Position numbers and translations under genes: made by a program
Source: JAHRAW01 sp965203265
Lineage (GTDB): Bacteria > Pseudomonadota > Gammaproteobacteria > Arenicellales > Poriferihabitantaceae
NCBI GenBank assembly: GCA_965203265.1
Contig: CBDBBV010000002.1
Coordinates: 496,001-560,000 of the forward strand
Direction of reading: 5' to 3'
DNA: 64,000 bases
Shown here: in pieces, positions 49,366-58,428 of the stretch
Position numbering within the stretch: position 1 is the first letter of the stretch
How the letters are laid out: every line of letters starts with the position of its first letter
Notes under the pieces: generated by a model
What the model was told of the DNA's origin: nothing
The model's input: the letters and a program-made list of their open reading frames with translations, nothing else
Databases searched by the model: none

Positions 49366-50373
49366 ATGAACCGCATACCACCCGCACTATTTTTATGGGG
49401 GTTGTTCATCGGCTTCGTGGTGGTTTCCGTGCTGGGTATGTCGCTCGGTGCGGTCAAAATCCCATTGTCGGGCGTAGTGTCGCTGAACTTGTCCGACTCG
49501 CACCAAGCCGTCTTGCTGAACCTCCGATTGCCGCGTGTGCTGTTGGCCGCCATAGTGGGTGCGGCGCTGGCGGTATCCGGTGCGGTCATGCAAGGCATGT
49601 TTCGCAATCCGCTCGCCGACCCCGGGCTGATAGGCATCGCCAGCGGTGCGGCGTTGGCGGTCGCCATCGTCATCGTCTTCTCGGAATATTTCTCGAATGT
49701 ATTGGGCTTGTATGGCCTGAGCGTGGCTGCCTTCTTCGGCGCCATCGGTGCCAGTCTATTGATTTTCCGCTTTGCCAAGTTGACCGGCACCTTTTCGGTT
49801 ACCTATATGTTGCTGGTGGGCATTGCGATCAACACGCTGGCGGGAGCCGGTACCGGCTTCTTGTCATATCTGAGCGACGATCAGGAACTGCGGGCATTGA
49901 CCTTCTGGACCATGGGCAGCGTCGGTCGGGCATTATGGCCCTCGGTGTTCGTCGCCGCCACCATCATCATCCCGACCATCATGGTTTTGCTTCGCTATGC
50001 TCGGGCGCTGAACATCTTCTTGCTGGGGGAACAGGAAGCATGGTATCTGGGCATCGACAGCGAGCGTGTAAAACGCACGATCATCATTTGTACCGCGCTG
50101 TCGGTCGGCGGGGCGGTTGCGCTTACCGGCATTATCGGATTCGTCGGTTTGATCGTGCCGCATCTGATTCGCCTGTCGATAGGCCCCGATCATCGGGTGT
50201 TGATTCCGGCTTCGGCCATTCTCGGCGCGTGCATTTTGATCTTTGCCGATTTATTGGCGCGAACCCTATTATTGCCCGCCGAAATTCCGGTGGGGATTTT
50301 AACCAGCTTGTTGGGTGGCCCTTTTTTCCTGTGGTTGCTCGCCAAGCAATACAACAAGCGATTCGGAATATGA
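49366..50373 (+). CDS. hmuU: Heme ABC transporter permease HmuU
   Basis: A 335-aa FecCD-type permease with about ten helices. LRLPRVLLAAIVGAALAVSG near the N-terminus, FRNPLADPGLIGIASGAAL and GFVGLIVPHLIRLSIGPDHR are family hallmarks. It starts 33 bases after hmuT and its stop overlaps hmuV (ATGA). Confidence 0.94.
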   Translation: MNRIPPALFLWGLFIGFVVVSVLGMSLGAVKIPLSGVVSLNLSDSHQAVLLNLRLPRVLLAAIVGAALAVSGAVMQGMFRNPLADPGLIGIASGAALAVAIVIVFSEYFSNVLGLYGLSVAAFFGAIGASLLIFRFAKLTGTFSVTYMLLVGIAINTLAGAGTGFLSYLSDDQELRALTFWTMGSVGRALWPSVFVAATIIIPTIMVLLRYARALNIFLLGEQEAWYLGIDSERVKRTIIICTALSVGGAVALTGIIGFVGLIVPHLIRLSIGPDHRVLIPASAILGACILIFADLLARTLLLPAEIPVGILTSLLGGPFFLWLLAKQYNKRFGI

Positions 50374-51110
50374 TTTGTGCGGACAACATCAGCGTTTGCA
50401 TCGGTAATGATTTCCTACTGCGCGACGCCAGCGTGTCGCTTCAATCTGGCGAAACCCATATGATTTTAGGACCGAACGGCGCCGGTAAATCCACATTGCT
50501 GAAATGTCTGACCGGCGCAATGAAACCAAGTAGCGGGCGAGTTCTATTGGATAATAAACCGTTGTCCAATTATGATTGGAGCAGTCTGGCGAAACGACGG
50601 GCGGTGTTATCGCAATCCAACCCGGTGAATTTCCCCTTTACCGCGAATGAAATCGTGATGATGGGGCGCAACCCGCATGTGATTCGCAAGGAAAGCAGAG
50701 AGGACATGCGGATCATCGATGAAATTCTGGAAAGCATCGATTCCAAGATACTGCAGAATCGACTTTTCCCCACATTGTCGGGCGGCGAACAACAGCGTAT
50801 TCACATAGCCCGCGTACTCGCGCAAGTTTGGCAACAAAATGACGCGATGATATTTCTGGATGAACCAACCGCCGCACTGGATTTGAAGCATCAACATCAG
50901 GTACTGCAATTCCTGCAAAAACTCATCGCGGAAAAAAATTGGACGGTGGTAGTGGTGATTCACGACTTGCACCTTGCCCGAATGTATGGAAACAACTTCA
51001 TATTACTCAAAGACGGACAAGTGTATGCTTGTGGCGATACCGCAACGACCTTGAATCCGGCAAACATTACCGAGGTCTTTGAGGTGCCATACCAGTTGGT
51101 CGCGATGTGA
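50370..51110 (+). CDS. hmuV: Heme ABC transporter ATP-binding protein HmuV
   Basis: A 246-aa ABC ATPase: Walker A GPNGAGKST, signature LSGGEQQR, Walker B MIFLDEPTAALD and the switch histidine in VVVIHDLHLA. It powers HmuU. The frame is open upstream through hmuU, but the ATG at 50370 is the natural start. It is the last gene of the heme operon; no clear terminator is seen before the second rRNA promoter at 51304. Confidence 0.94.
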   Translation: MICADNISVCIGNDFLLRDASVSLQSGETHMILGPNGAGKSTLLKCLTGAMKPSSGRVLLDNKPLSNYDWSSLAKRRAVLSQSNPVNFPFTANEIVMMGRNPHVIRKESREDMRIIDEILESIDSKILQNRLFPTLSGGEQQRIHIARVLAQVWQQNDAMIFLDEPTAALDLKHQHQVLQFLQKLIAEKNWTVVVVIHDLHLARMYGNNFILLKDGQVYACGDTATTLNPANITEVFEVPYQLVAM

Positions 51111-51303
51111 ACCGATCCGAACCGGATGGATCGACTCCGGCGCACCCGCTCGCCCACGCCCCTGCCGAGACGGAGCCGCCGTCGGCGCGCCCCGGGAAAG
51201 CGAGTTGGGGTCGCCCGGAGGCCAAGCGCCCGCGTCCTTGCGCCCGCCGCCCGCGTGCGAGAAAAAATTTCCGAAAAATCCCGCATTGACCGCGTACAAA
51301 TTG

Positions 51304-51331
51304 TTGACCTGACGGATTTTTTCCGTATAAT
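51304..51331 (+). promoter_or_regulatory. rrn P: rRNA promoter of the tRNA-23S-5S unit
   Basis: TTGACC (51304-51309), 16-base spacer, TATAAT (51326-51331), preceded by an A-rich stretch and followed by CGCGCTCCCGAA. The layout and flanks copy the promoter at 33172, so the two halves share a common origin. Confidence 0.85.
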
Positions 51332-51365
51332 CCGCGCTCCCGAAGGGCGCACCCCCCGCCATTCC

Positions 51366-51378
51366 CGTTCTTTCTCAA
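51366..51378 (+). promoter_or_regulatory. boxA antitermination site, tRNA-23S-5S unit
   Basis: CGTTCTTTCTCAA, a near copy of the boxA before 16S at 33233-33245, at the same distance from its promoter. Confidence 0.65.
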
Positions 51379-51381
51379 CCC

Positions 51382-51409
51382 GATCAAGCAGATTTTGTGG
51401 GCACTCGGC
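51382..51409 (+). other. Leader arm of an empty 16S processing stem
   Basis: ATCAAGCAGATTTTGTGGG matches the 16S leader arm at 33249. It can pair with 51488-51515. Only about 78 bases lie between the arms instead of a 16S gene. The sequence from here to about 51475 still resembles the 16S leader at 33276-33360. Confidence 0.7.
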
Positions 51410-51487
51410 TCGCCGGCATTCCTCGTCTATCCGAGAAATCCGGCCGGTAACTCATTGATTTTTAAGCGAAAATTCCTTCGTTTGCCA

Positions 51488-51515
51488 GCGGAGCCCCCAC
51501 ACAATTTGCTTGATT
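51488..51515 (+). other. Trailer arm of an empty 16S processing stem
   Basis: CCCACACAATTTGCTTGATT matches the 16S trailer arm at 34945-34965 and is complementary to 51382-51409. The 16S gene is missing between the two arms. Confidence 0.7.
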
Positions 51516-51534
51516 TCGGATGAACGCCGCATCC

Positions 51535-51611
<77 letters not shown>

Positions 51612-51678
51612 AGCGCAAGGTGGGGTTGGCGTGGTTGTCACGGCGGCGCGGATTGTGGTATTTTTCGCCCCCGGCCAT

Positions 51679-51754
51679 GGGGCCATAGCTCAGGTGGGAG
51701 AGCGCCTGCCTTGCAAGCAGGAGGTCGGCGGTTCGATCCCGCCTGGCTCCACCA
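51679..51754 (+). tRNA. alaT: tRNA-Ala (UGC)
   Basis: A 76-nt tRNA with encoded CCA: acceptor GGGGCCA/TGGCTCC, anticodon TGC in CTGCCTTGCAAGCAG, T-loop GGTTCGATCCC. It is the standard second spacer tRNA, 67 bases after tRNA-Ile. Confidence 0.97.
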
Positions 51755-52104
51755 AGCCTCGGCGAGATTCGGGCAGATCCGGCGGTTGCGGCATAAACAC
51801 AAGTCAACCAATGCGTTGGTTTGTGTTTATGATTTCCGGTTCATTCCAAACGGAGTGAACCACGGTTCTTTTACAATTCGGGTAGTCAAAGGCGCGCGCA
51901 AGCGCGAATTTGTTTATGTTATTCACATCGGCAAATTCCGTTAGCGCGGGTACCGAGATACGGGTGCGCAATTCATGCGCGGCCGTATTTCACAATGCAT
52001 TTATGTTGTATAACTCTTCGAGAGTTCAAGCTGACAACTCCAGTTGGAATGCAGCGGTGGATCGGGTTTTTCGATCAGCCGATGGAAACCTCTTGGGGTT
52101 GTAT
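51755..52104 (+). other. Spacer between tRNA-Ala and 23S, with hairpin and boxA
   Basis: This 350-base transcribed spacer holds no gene. An imperfect hairpin is visible at 51792-51831 (CATAAACACAA ... TTGTGTTTATG). GGTTCTTTTACAATT at 51864-51878 resembles the second boxA normally found before 23S. At the 3' end (52086-52112) lies the 5' arm of the 23S processing stem. Confidence 0.65.
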
Positions 52105-52112
52105 GGTCAAGC
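52086..52112 (+). other. 5' arm of the 23S RNase III processing stem
   Basis: CTTGGGGTTGTATGGTCAAGC and the preceding bases pair almost perfectly with 55430-55455 after 23S (GCTTGACCATGCAACCCCAA). This shows the 23S transcript keeps normal end processing. Confidence 0.8.
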
Positions 52113-53157
52113 AAATAAGCGCATACGGTGGATGCCTTGGCGATAAGAGGCGATGAAGGACGTGGTAGTCTGCGATAAGCCCTGGTAAGCTGACAAACTA
52201 GCTCTGACCCAGGGATTTCCGAATGGGGAAACCCGACCTTTCGAGGTCATCCGCACCTGAACACATATGGTGCGTGAAGCGAACCCGGGGAACTGAAACA
52301 TCTAAGTACCCGGAGGAAAAGAAATCAACCGAGATTCCCTGAGTAGCGGCGAGCGAACGGGGAACAGCCTGCACGTGATAGCAGGGGAGTTAGTGGAACG
52401 GTCTGGAAAGTCCGACCATAGCGGGTGATAGTCCCGTACACGAAAACTCCCTTGTGGTACTAAGCGTGCGACAAGTAGGGCGGAGCACGTGAAACTCTGT
52501 CTGAACATGGGGGGACCATCCTCCAAGGCTAAATACTACTTATCGACCGATAGTGAACCAGTACCGTGAGGGAAAGGCGAAAAGAACCCCTGTTAGGGGA
52601 GTGAAATAGAACCTGAAACCGTATGTGTACAAGCAGTGGAAGCCCGTTTTCGGATGGGCGACTGCGTACCTTTTGTATAATGGGTCAGCGACTTAATCTC
52701 AGTAGCAAGGTTAACCGTTAGGGGAGCCGTAGCGAAAGCGAGTCTTAACAGGGCGTTTTAGTTGCTGGGATTAGACCCGAAACCGGGCGATCTAGCCATG
52801 GCCAGGTTGAAGGTCGGGTAATGCCGACTGGAGGACCGAACCAACTAATGTTGAAAAATTAGTGGATGAGCTGTGGCTAGGAGTGAAAGGCTAAACAAGC
52901 CCGGAGATAGCTGGTTCTCCCCGAAAACTATTTAGGTAGTGCCTCGTGTTTCACTTCTGGGGGTAGAGCACTGTCATGGCTAGGGCCGCACCTCGCGGTA
53001 CCAAACCATAGCAAACTCCGAATACCGGAAAGTGCAATCACGGGAGACAGACGGCGGGAGATAAGTTTCGTCGTCGAAAGGGAAACAGCCCAGACCGCCA
53101 GCTAAGGTCCCTAAACACATCTCAGTGGGAAACGATGTGGGAAGGCTCAGACAGCCA

Positions 53158-53189
<32 letters not shown>

Positions 53190-53324
53190 GAAAGCGTAAT
53201 AGCTCACTGGTCGAGTCGGCCTGCGCGGAAGATATACCGGGGCTCAAGATGTGTACCGAAGCTGCGGGTGCCGAGGGTTGAACAAAGTGAAAAATTTTTC
53301 AACCACACGCATCGGAGTTAGGAA

Positions 53325-53642
53325 ATGGGAAAGAAACGCCTTTGGTTAGCAATTTTGTTTGGTGCAATGATTTCCGGTTGCGCTACATCCACTAAAATCC
53401 AAGTCGTTCAAGATGGTGATAACAAACTTTCTTGCGATCAGCTCAAGCATGAGTTGGCGGATTTGGATAAATCTTTGGAAGAAATCGATTCAAAGAAAGG
53501 TGTAACTGGAACCAATGTAGCTGCAGCTCTGTTTTGGTTGCCTGGTCTTGCATATACATATTATGATGCAGGGCAGGCGAAAGAGCTGATTTACGAGAGA
53601 AAATCGCATTTAACGATTCTTTCTAATGATAAAGATTGCTAA
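53325..53642 (+). CDS. Small lipoprotein encoded inside the 23S intervening sequence
   Basis: A 105-aa protein with a lipoprotein signal: KKRLWLAILFGAMISGCATS, in which ISGC is the lipobox. The mature part has a helical, acidic stretch (CDQLKHELADLDKSLEEIDS), a Gly/Ala hydrophobic block (NVAAALFWLPGLAYTYYDAG) and a C-terminal cysteine. A GGAG site lies 7 bases before the ATG. The coding pattern is clean and the frame intact, so I think it is a real gene, though its function is unknown. Proteins in 23S intervening sequences are usually four-helix-bundle proteins; this is not one. Expression would depend on the excised RNA or on readthrough. Confidence 0.75.
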   Translation: MGKKRLWLAILFGAMISGCATSTKIQVVQDGDNKLSCDQLKHELADLDKSLEEIDSKKGVTGTNVAAALFWLPGLAYTYYDAGQAKELIYERKSHLTILSNDKDC

Positions 53643-53646
53643 CTGG

Positions 53647-53676
53647 TAGGGGGCAATTTGCCCCCTATTCTTTCCA
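53647..53676 (+). terminator. Terminator-like hairpin inside the 23S intervening sequence
   Basis: Perfect 8-base stem TAGGGGGC / GCCCCCTA with an AATTT loop, then TTCTTT, starting 5 bases after the lipoprotein stop. It looks like the gene's own terminator. It must be overridden (boxA antitermination) for 23S to be completed. Confidence 0.6.
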
Positions 53677-54350
53677 TAAATAACACCGATTTTTACTTTG
53701 TTCAGCCCTTGGCACGGTAGGGGAGCGTTCCGTAAGCCGTTGAAGGTATGCCGTGAGGCATGCTGGAGGTATCGGAAGTGAGAATGCTGACATGAGTAGC
53801 GATAATGCGGGTGAAAAACCCGCACGCCGTAAGCCCAAGGTTTCCTGCGCCACGCTAATCGGCGCAGGGTGAGTCGACCCCTAAGGCGAGGCCGAAAGGC
53901 GTAGTCGATGGGAATCAGGTTAATATTCCTGAACCGAATACAACTGCGATGGGGTGACGGAGAAGGCCAGGTTAGCCGGGTGTTGGATGTCCCGGTTTAA
54001 GCGCGTAGGTTGAGGACTCAGGCAAATCCGGGGCCTCGTCAAGACCGAGACGTGATGACGAGCACTTTCATTAGTGCGAAGTAATTGATGCCATGCTTCC
54101 AGGAAAACCCTCTAAGCTTCAGGTTGTATTTGATCGTACCCCAAACCGACACAGGTGGGCGGGGTGAGAATCCCAAGGCGCTTGAGAGAACTCTGGTGAA
54201 GGAACTCGGCAAAATGACACCGTAACTTCGGGAGAAGGTGTGCCTCCGTTAGGTGACGAGCTTCGCGCTTTGAGCCGAGGGAGGTTGCAACAAAGAGGTG
54301 GCTGCGACTGTTTACTAAAAACATAGCACTCTGCAAACTCGCAAGAGGAA

Positions 54351-54385
<35 letters not shown>

Positions 54386-54423
54386 TAAGTGATGGGGTTA
54401 GCCCTTTGGGCGAAGCTCTTGAT

Positions 54424-54515
<92 letters not shown>

Positions 54516-54777
54516 CGATGGCCACACTGTCTCCACCAGGGACTCAGCGAAATTGAACTTGCTGTGAAGATGCAGTATACCCGCGGCTAGACGGAGAGAC
54601 CCCGTGAACCTTTACTACAACTTCACACTGGATTCTGAGCAAGCATGTGCAGGATAGGTGGAAGGCTATGAAGCGGAGACGCCAGTCTCGGTGGAGCCAT
54701 CCTTGAGATACCACCCTTGTTTGTTTGGGATCCTAACCGAGGCCCGTCATCCGGGTCCGGGACCATGTGTGGTGGGT

Positions 54778-54820
<43 letters not shown>

Positions 54821-54921
54821 GCGAAGGTACTCTAAGTACGGTCGGAAATCGTACGGTTAGTGTAAAGGCACAAGAGTGCTTGACTGCGAGACAGACACGT
54901 CGAGCAGGAACGAAAGTTGGT

Positions 54922-54997
<76 letters not shown>

Positions 54998-55026
54998 ACC
55001 GCCCAAGAGTTCACATCGACGGCGGT

Positions 55027-55066
<40 letters not shown>

Positions 55067-55071
55067 TAGCC

Positions 55072-55104
<33 letters not shown>

Positions 55105-55270
55105 TGGTACGCGAGCTGGGTTTAGAACGTCGTGAGACAGTTTGGTCCCTATCTGCCGTGGGCGCTGGAGACTTGTGAGGAGCTGCTCCTAGTACGAGAG
55201 GACCGGAGTGGACGTACCTCTGGTGTTCCGGTTGTCGCGCCAGCGGCATTGCCGGGTAGCTATGTACGGA

Positions 55271-55306
<36 letters not shown>

Positions 55307-55429
55307 CCCTCAAGATTAGGTCTCCCGGGACGAAAGTCCCCTGAAGGGTCGTTGAAGACTACAACGTTGATAGGCTGGGTGTGGAAGTTCAGTAATGGAT
55401 GAAGCTAACCAGTACTAATTGCCCGTGCG

Positions 55430-55455
55430 GCTTGACCATGCAACCCCAAGGGGTT
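55430..55455 (+). other. 3' arm of the 23S RNase III processing stem
   Basis: GCTTGACCATGCAACCCCAA and the next bases are complementary to 52086-52112. Confidence 0.8.
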
Positions 55456-55548
55456 TGCTTGAATCCGAAGGTTATGCAGCAACCATGCAACGCCGATGAC
55501 TACCCGATACCGTTATTCATCCCGATCCGATGAATAACCCGACCAGTT

Positions 55549-55668
55549 TGCCTGGTGGCCATAGCGAGCGGGTACCACCTGATTCCATCCCGAACTCAGA
55601 AGTGAAAACGCTTTGCGCCGATGATAGTGTGGGGCTTCCCCATGTGAAAGTAGGACACTGCCAGGCAA
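55549..55668 (+). rRNA. rrf: 5S ribosomal RNA
   Basis: About 120 nt. TGCCTGGTGGCCATAGCG at the 5' end pairs with CACTGCCAGGCA at the 3' end; CCGAACTCAGAAGTGAAA and GATGATAGTGTGGGG are diagnostic internal blocks. Confidence 0.96.
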
Positions 55669-55680
55669 TTATCCATCAAA

Positions 55681-55712
55681 GCCCCATCCGCCCAACCGCG
55701 GATGGGGCTTTT
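55681..55712 (+). terminator. Rho-independent terminator of the rRNA unit
   Basis: Perfect 11-base stem GCCCCATCCGC / GCGGATGGGGC, 6-base loop, then TTTTGTTG. It lies 12 bases after 5S. Confidence 0.9.
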
Positions 55713-55761
55713 GTTGCATGTCCGGTAACCGCACAAGCGTCGGGGAAGGTGTCGGTCGACG

Positions 55762-57126
55762 TTATCCACCCACCCCATCTTCCCCATCCGGCGAACAACA
55801 CACAGTAAAGATATTGATGGCACTATGCCGCCCACGCAATATCTCGCTACCCCTCGATTCATAACGAAACCGCTGCTGATCGCTCAGCCGCATGGTGCGT
55901 TCGGCCACGAGGATGGAAGTGTTGCAGGTCTTGTTCAGCTGCTCCAGACGCGCCGCGATGTTGACATCATCGCCGTACACGGTATAACTCAGTCGATCCG
56001 GCGTACCGACGAATCCGCCGACCACGGTTCCGGTGTTGATGCCGATTCGCGCGCGCAGTTCGACACCGGCGCTGAATCGGTGCTTCGCCAGCCGCCGCTG
56101 AATTTCCACGGCCGCCGCCACGGCGCTGCTGGCGTGGTCGAGGTCGCTCGCCGGCAGATTGAAACTGGCTAATATGGCATCGCCGTGAAACTGATTGATC
56201 ACCCCCTTGTTGCGTTCGATGGGATCGGAAATCACCGCGAAGTACTCGTTCAAAGTGGCGATCAACTCCTGCGGCGACAGGCGCTCCGCCATGCTGGTGA
56301 ACGACACCAGATCGGCAAACAGAATGGTCGCTTCCCGCGTCTCGGTTTGCACATCGATAAGCGACCCTTCGGCGGCGGCGATCTGGTCGGCGATTCCCTC
56401 GGGGACGAAATGGGACAGATTCTCGGCGGTGCTGCCCTCGACGATGGCTTGAATCAACAAGCGCCGCGCCCGCGCAATGGCCACGCTGAGCACCACGGTT
56501 ACCACCAATATGGACATGATCTTGTCCACCTCCCCGCCCAACAGCACGCGATTGGCGGTGAGGTACTCCACATAATCCCGGGTTACCACGGACGCCCCGC
56601 CCTCGCCGACCACGGCGAAGGCAACCAGCGCCAGCCAGCCGGCGGCGCCAACCAAGCCGGCAAGCAACACATATCCCGGCTCGAATCTGAGAGCGCGCAG
56701 GGCGATGAAAATGAATATGTACAGCAGGGTGGGCGCCTTGAGGTAGAAAGACGGCGGCTGCATGTATTGCAGGTGAAAGCACCAGATCAATCCGAGAAGC
56801 AGCGCCATATCCACCAGAATCGAGATCACCAGAAACCAGAAGGGCAAACTGGTTCGATATGCCATCCCCAAGCGCAGGCAGGTAAAGGCGAAATACACGC
56901 CGAGAAACACCGGCACCGGCTCGAATTCGGCACCGCTCGGCGCGGTTTTCGGCGCGGCGACATAGAGCGCGGCAAAGACGATGAGTATGGCCAGTTGTAT
57001 CCAGCCGATGAGCCGTTCGCTGCCGTCTTGCTGCAGTTTGATGGCGTTGTGAATGGAGGAAGGCAGGGCGCCGTACTCCTTGCCGCTGGAGAGCCAATCT
57101 CGGCGCAATGGTAGGGATTGCGGCAT
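55762..57126 (-). CDS. Membrane-bound class III adenylate/guanylate cyclase
   Basis: A 454-aa protein with about six N-terminal membrane helices (residues 45-230), a short linker with ENLSHFVPEGIADQIAA, and a C-terminal class III cyclase domain (about 265-440). Metal-binding aspartates are in ILFADLVSFTSMAERL and QFHGDAILASFN; the transition-state residues are in TVYGDDVNIAARLEQ. The position often held by the adenine-selecting lysine appears to be glutamine (NQFHGD), so product specificity is uncertain. The methionine at 57126 is chosen as start; the frame is open to 57210. Confidence 0.88.
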   Translation of the reverse strand: MPQSLPLRRDWLSSGKEYGALPSSIHNAIKLQQDGSERLIGWIQLAILIVFAALYVAAPKTAPSGAEFEPVPVFLGVYFAFTCLRLGMAYRTSLPFWFLVISILVDMALLLGLIWCFHLQYMQPPSFYLKAPTLLYIFIFIALRALRFEPGYVLLAGLVGAAGWLALVAFAVVGEGGASVVTRDYVEYLTANRVLLGGEVDKIMSILVVTVVLSVAIARARRLLIQAIVEGSTAENLSHFVPEGIADQIAAAEGSLIDVQTETREATILFADLVSFTSMAERLSPQELIATLNEYFAVISDPIERNKGVINQFHGDAILASFNLPASDLDHASSAVAAAVEIQRRLAKHRFSAGVELRARIGINTGTVVGGFVGTPDRLSYTVYGDDVNIAARLEQLNKTCNTSILVAERTMRLSDQQRFRYESRGSEILRGRHSAINIFTVCCSPDGEDGVGG

Positions 57127-57270
57127 TTTCACCCGCCGCTCCCTCGGCGGATTCCCCCGGGCGCAGGCTCCGGCCCCAGTCGAATACCGTTGCGAAGTGT
57201 CCACGAGCACATGAGATCAACCTATACCCGCTTCCCTCGAACAATGCAAGTTTTTCCCCCGCGGCGGCGA

Positions 57271-57299
57271 TGGACTACACACCGGGCAAGCCCTATAAT
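57271..57299 (+). promoter_or_regulatory. Promoter of tRNA-Thr
   Basis: TGGACT (57271-57276), 17-base spacer, TATAAT (57294-57299), 33 bases before the tRNA. Confidence 0.55.
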
Positions 57300-57332
57300 C
57301 TGGATTCCCCCCACGCCCGCCGCCTCGCCGTC

Positions 57333-57408
<76 letters not shown>

Positions 57409-57529
57409 TTCCCCCGCCAACTCGCCCGCGTTCGCCTCCCTTGCTTGACGCGCGCCGGATGTTTATCATCCCGCCACACCGAGCGAAATCCCCTGCGCGA
57501 ACCACCCCGAAACCCCACAGGAGGCAGTC

Positions 57530-58420
57530 GTGAACTTCAACGCATTCATCACCTGCGCGCTGACCGGCGCCGGCGACACCGTCGGCAAGCATCCGCGCAT
57601 TCCGATTACCCCGACGCAGATCGCCGACGCCGCGATCGAATCGGCCAAGGCGGGTGCCGCCATCGTCCATGTTCATGTGCGCGACCCGCACACCGGCGCG
57701 CCGTCTCGCGATCCGAAACTGTTCGCCGAAGTGGTGCACAGAATCCGCGACAGCGACACCGATGTGGTCATCAACACCACCGCGGGCATGGGCGGCGACA
57801 TGGTATTCGGGCCGGGCGAAAACCCGCTACCCCTCGACGCCCAACGAAGCGACATGGCCGGCCCGCTGGAACGGCTGGCTCATGTGGAACAACTCCTCCC
57901 GGAAATCTGCACCCTCGACTGCGGCACCATGAATTTCGCCGAGAGCAATTATGTGATGACCAATACCCCCGGAATGCTCAAAACCATGGCGAAACGGGTG
58001 CAGCAGCTGGGCGTGCGCCCGGAGCTGGAAGTATTCGACAGCGGCCATCTGGTATTGGTCAAGGATCTGATCAAACAAGGGTTGCTGGATGATCCGGTTC
58101 TGATCCAACTGTGCATGGGCATCCCCTACGGCGCTCCGGACGACCCGACGACCCTGCTGGCGCTGGTCAACCAACTGCCCGCCGGAGCAACCTTCTCGGC
58201 CTTCTCCATCGGCCGCAAGCAACTCCCATTTGTGGCCATGGCGGTGCTCGCCGGCGGCAATGTGCGGGTCGGGTTGGAAGACAACCTGTACTTGGAAAAA
58301 GGCGTATTCGCCAGCAATGCACAACTGGTGGAGCGCGCCGTAACCATCCTCTCGGCGCTCAATGTTTCCATTATGGGGCCAGCCGAAGTACGGCAAAAAT
58401 TGGCGCTGAAAAAACGCTGA
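57530..58420 (+). CDS. Beta-keto acid cleavage enzyme (BKACE), probably 3-dehydrocarnitine cleaving
   Basis: A 296-aa zinc enzyme of the DUF849/BKACE family. These condense a beta-keto acid with acetyl-CoA to give acetoacetate and a new acyl-CoA. Seen: VHVHVRDPHTGAPSRDP with zinc-binding histidines, a central CTLDCGTMNF block, and FSAFSIGRKQLPF. Next to L-carnitine dehydrogenase the substrate is most likely 3-dehydrocarnitine, giving glycine betainyl-CoA (family knowledge plus context). The GTG start follows AGGAGG at 57519-57524. Confidence 0.92.
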   Translation: MNFNAFITCALTGAGDTVGKHPRIPITPTQIADAAIESAKAGAAIVHVHVRDPHTGAPSRDPKLFAEVVHRIRDSDTDVVINTTAGMGGDMVFGPGENPLPLDAQRSDMAGPLERLAHVEQLLPEICTLDCGTMNFAESNYVMTNTPGMLKTMAKRVQQLGVRPELEVFDSGHLVLVKDLIKQGLLDDPVLIQLCMGIPYGAPDDPTTLLALVNQLPAGATFSAFSIGRKQLPFVAMAVLAGGNVRVGLEDNLYLEKGVFASNAQLVERAVTILSALNVSIMGPAEVRQKLALKKR

Positions 58421-58428
58421 GCACCGAG

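Larger units (their letters stand above)
53268..53715 (+). other. Intervening sequence in 23S helix 45
   Basis: Flanked by complementary arms 53268-53295 and 53689-53715: the left begins GTGCCGAGGGTTGAACAAAG and the right ends CTTTGTTCAGCCCTTGGCAC. Together they form an extended helix of about 27 pairs, an ideal RNase III target. E. coli has a short hairpin at this point (about position 1170). The roughly 390 bases between the arms are AT-rich and carry a lipoprotein gene and a terminator-like hairpin. Confidence 0.9.

Noticed and set aside
55530..55808. A 92-codon frame overlapping 5S
   Set aside because: It coincides with 5S rRNA and its terminator.
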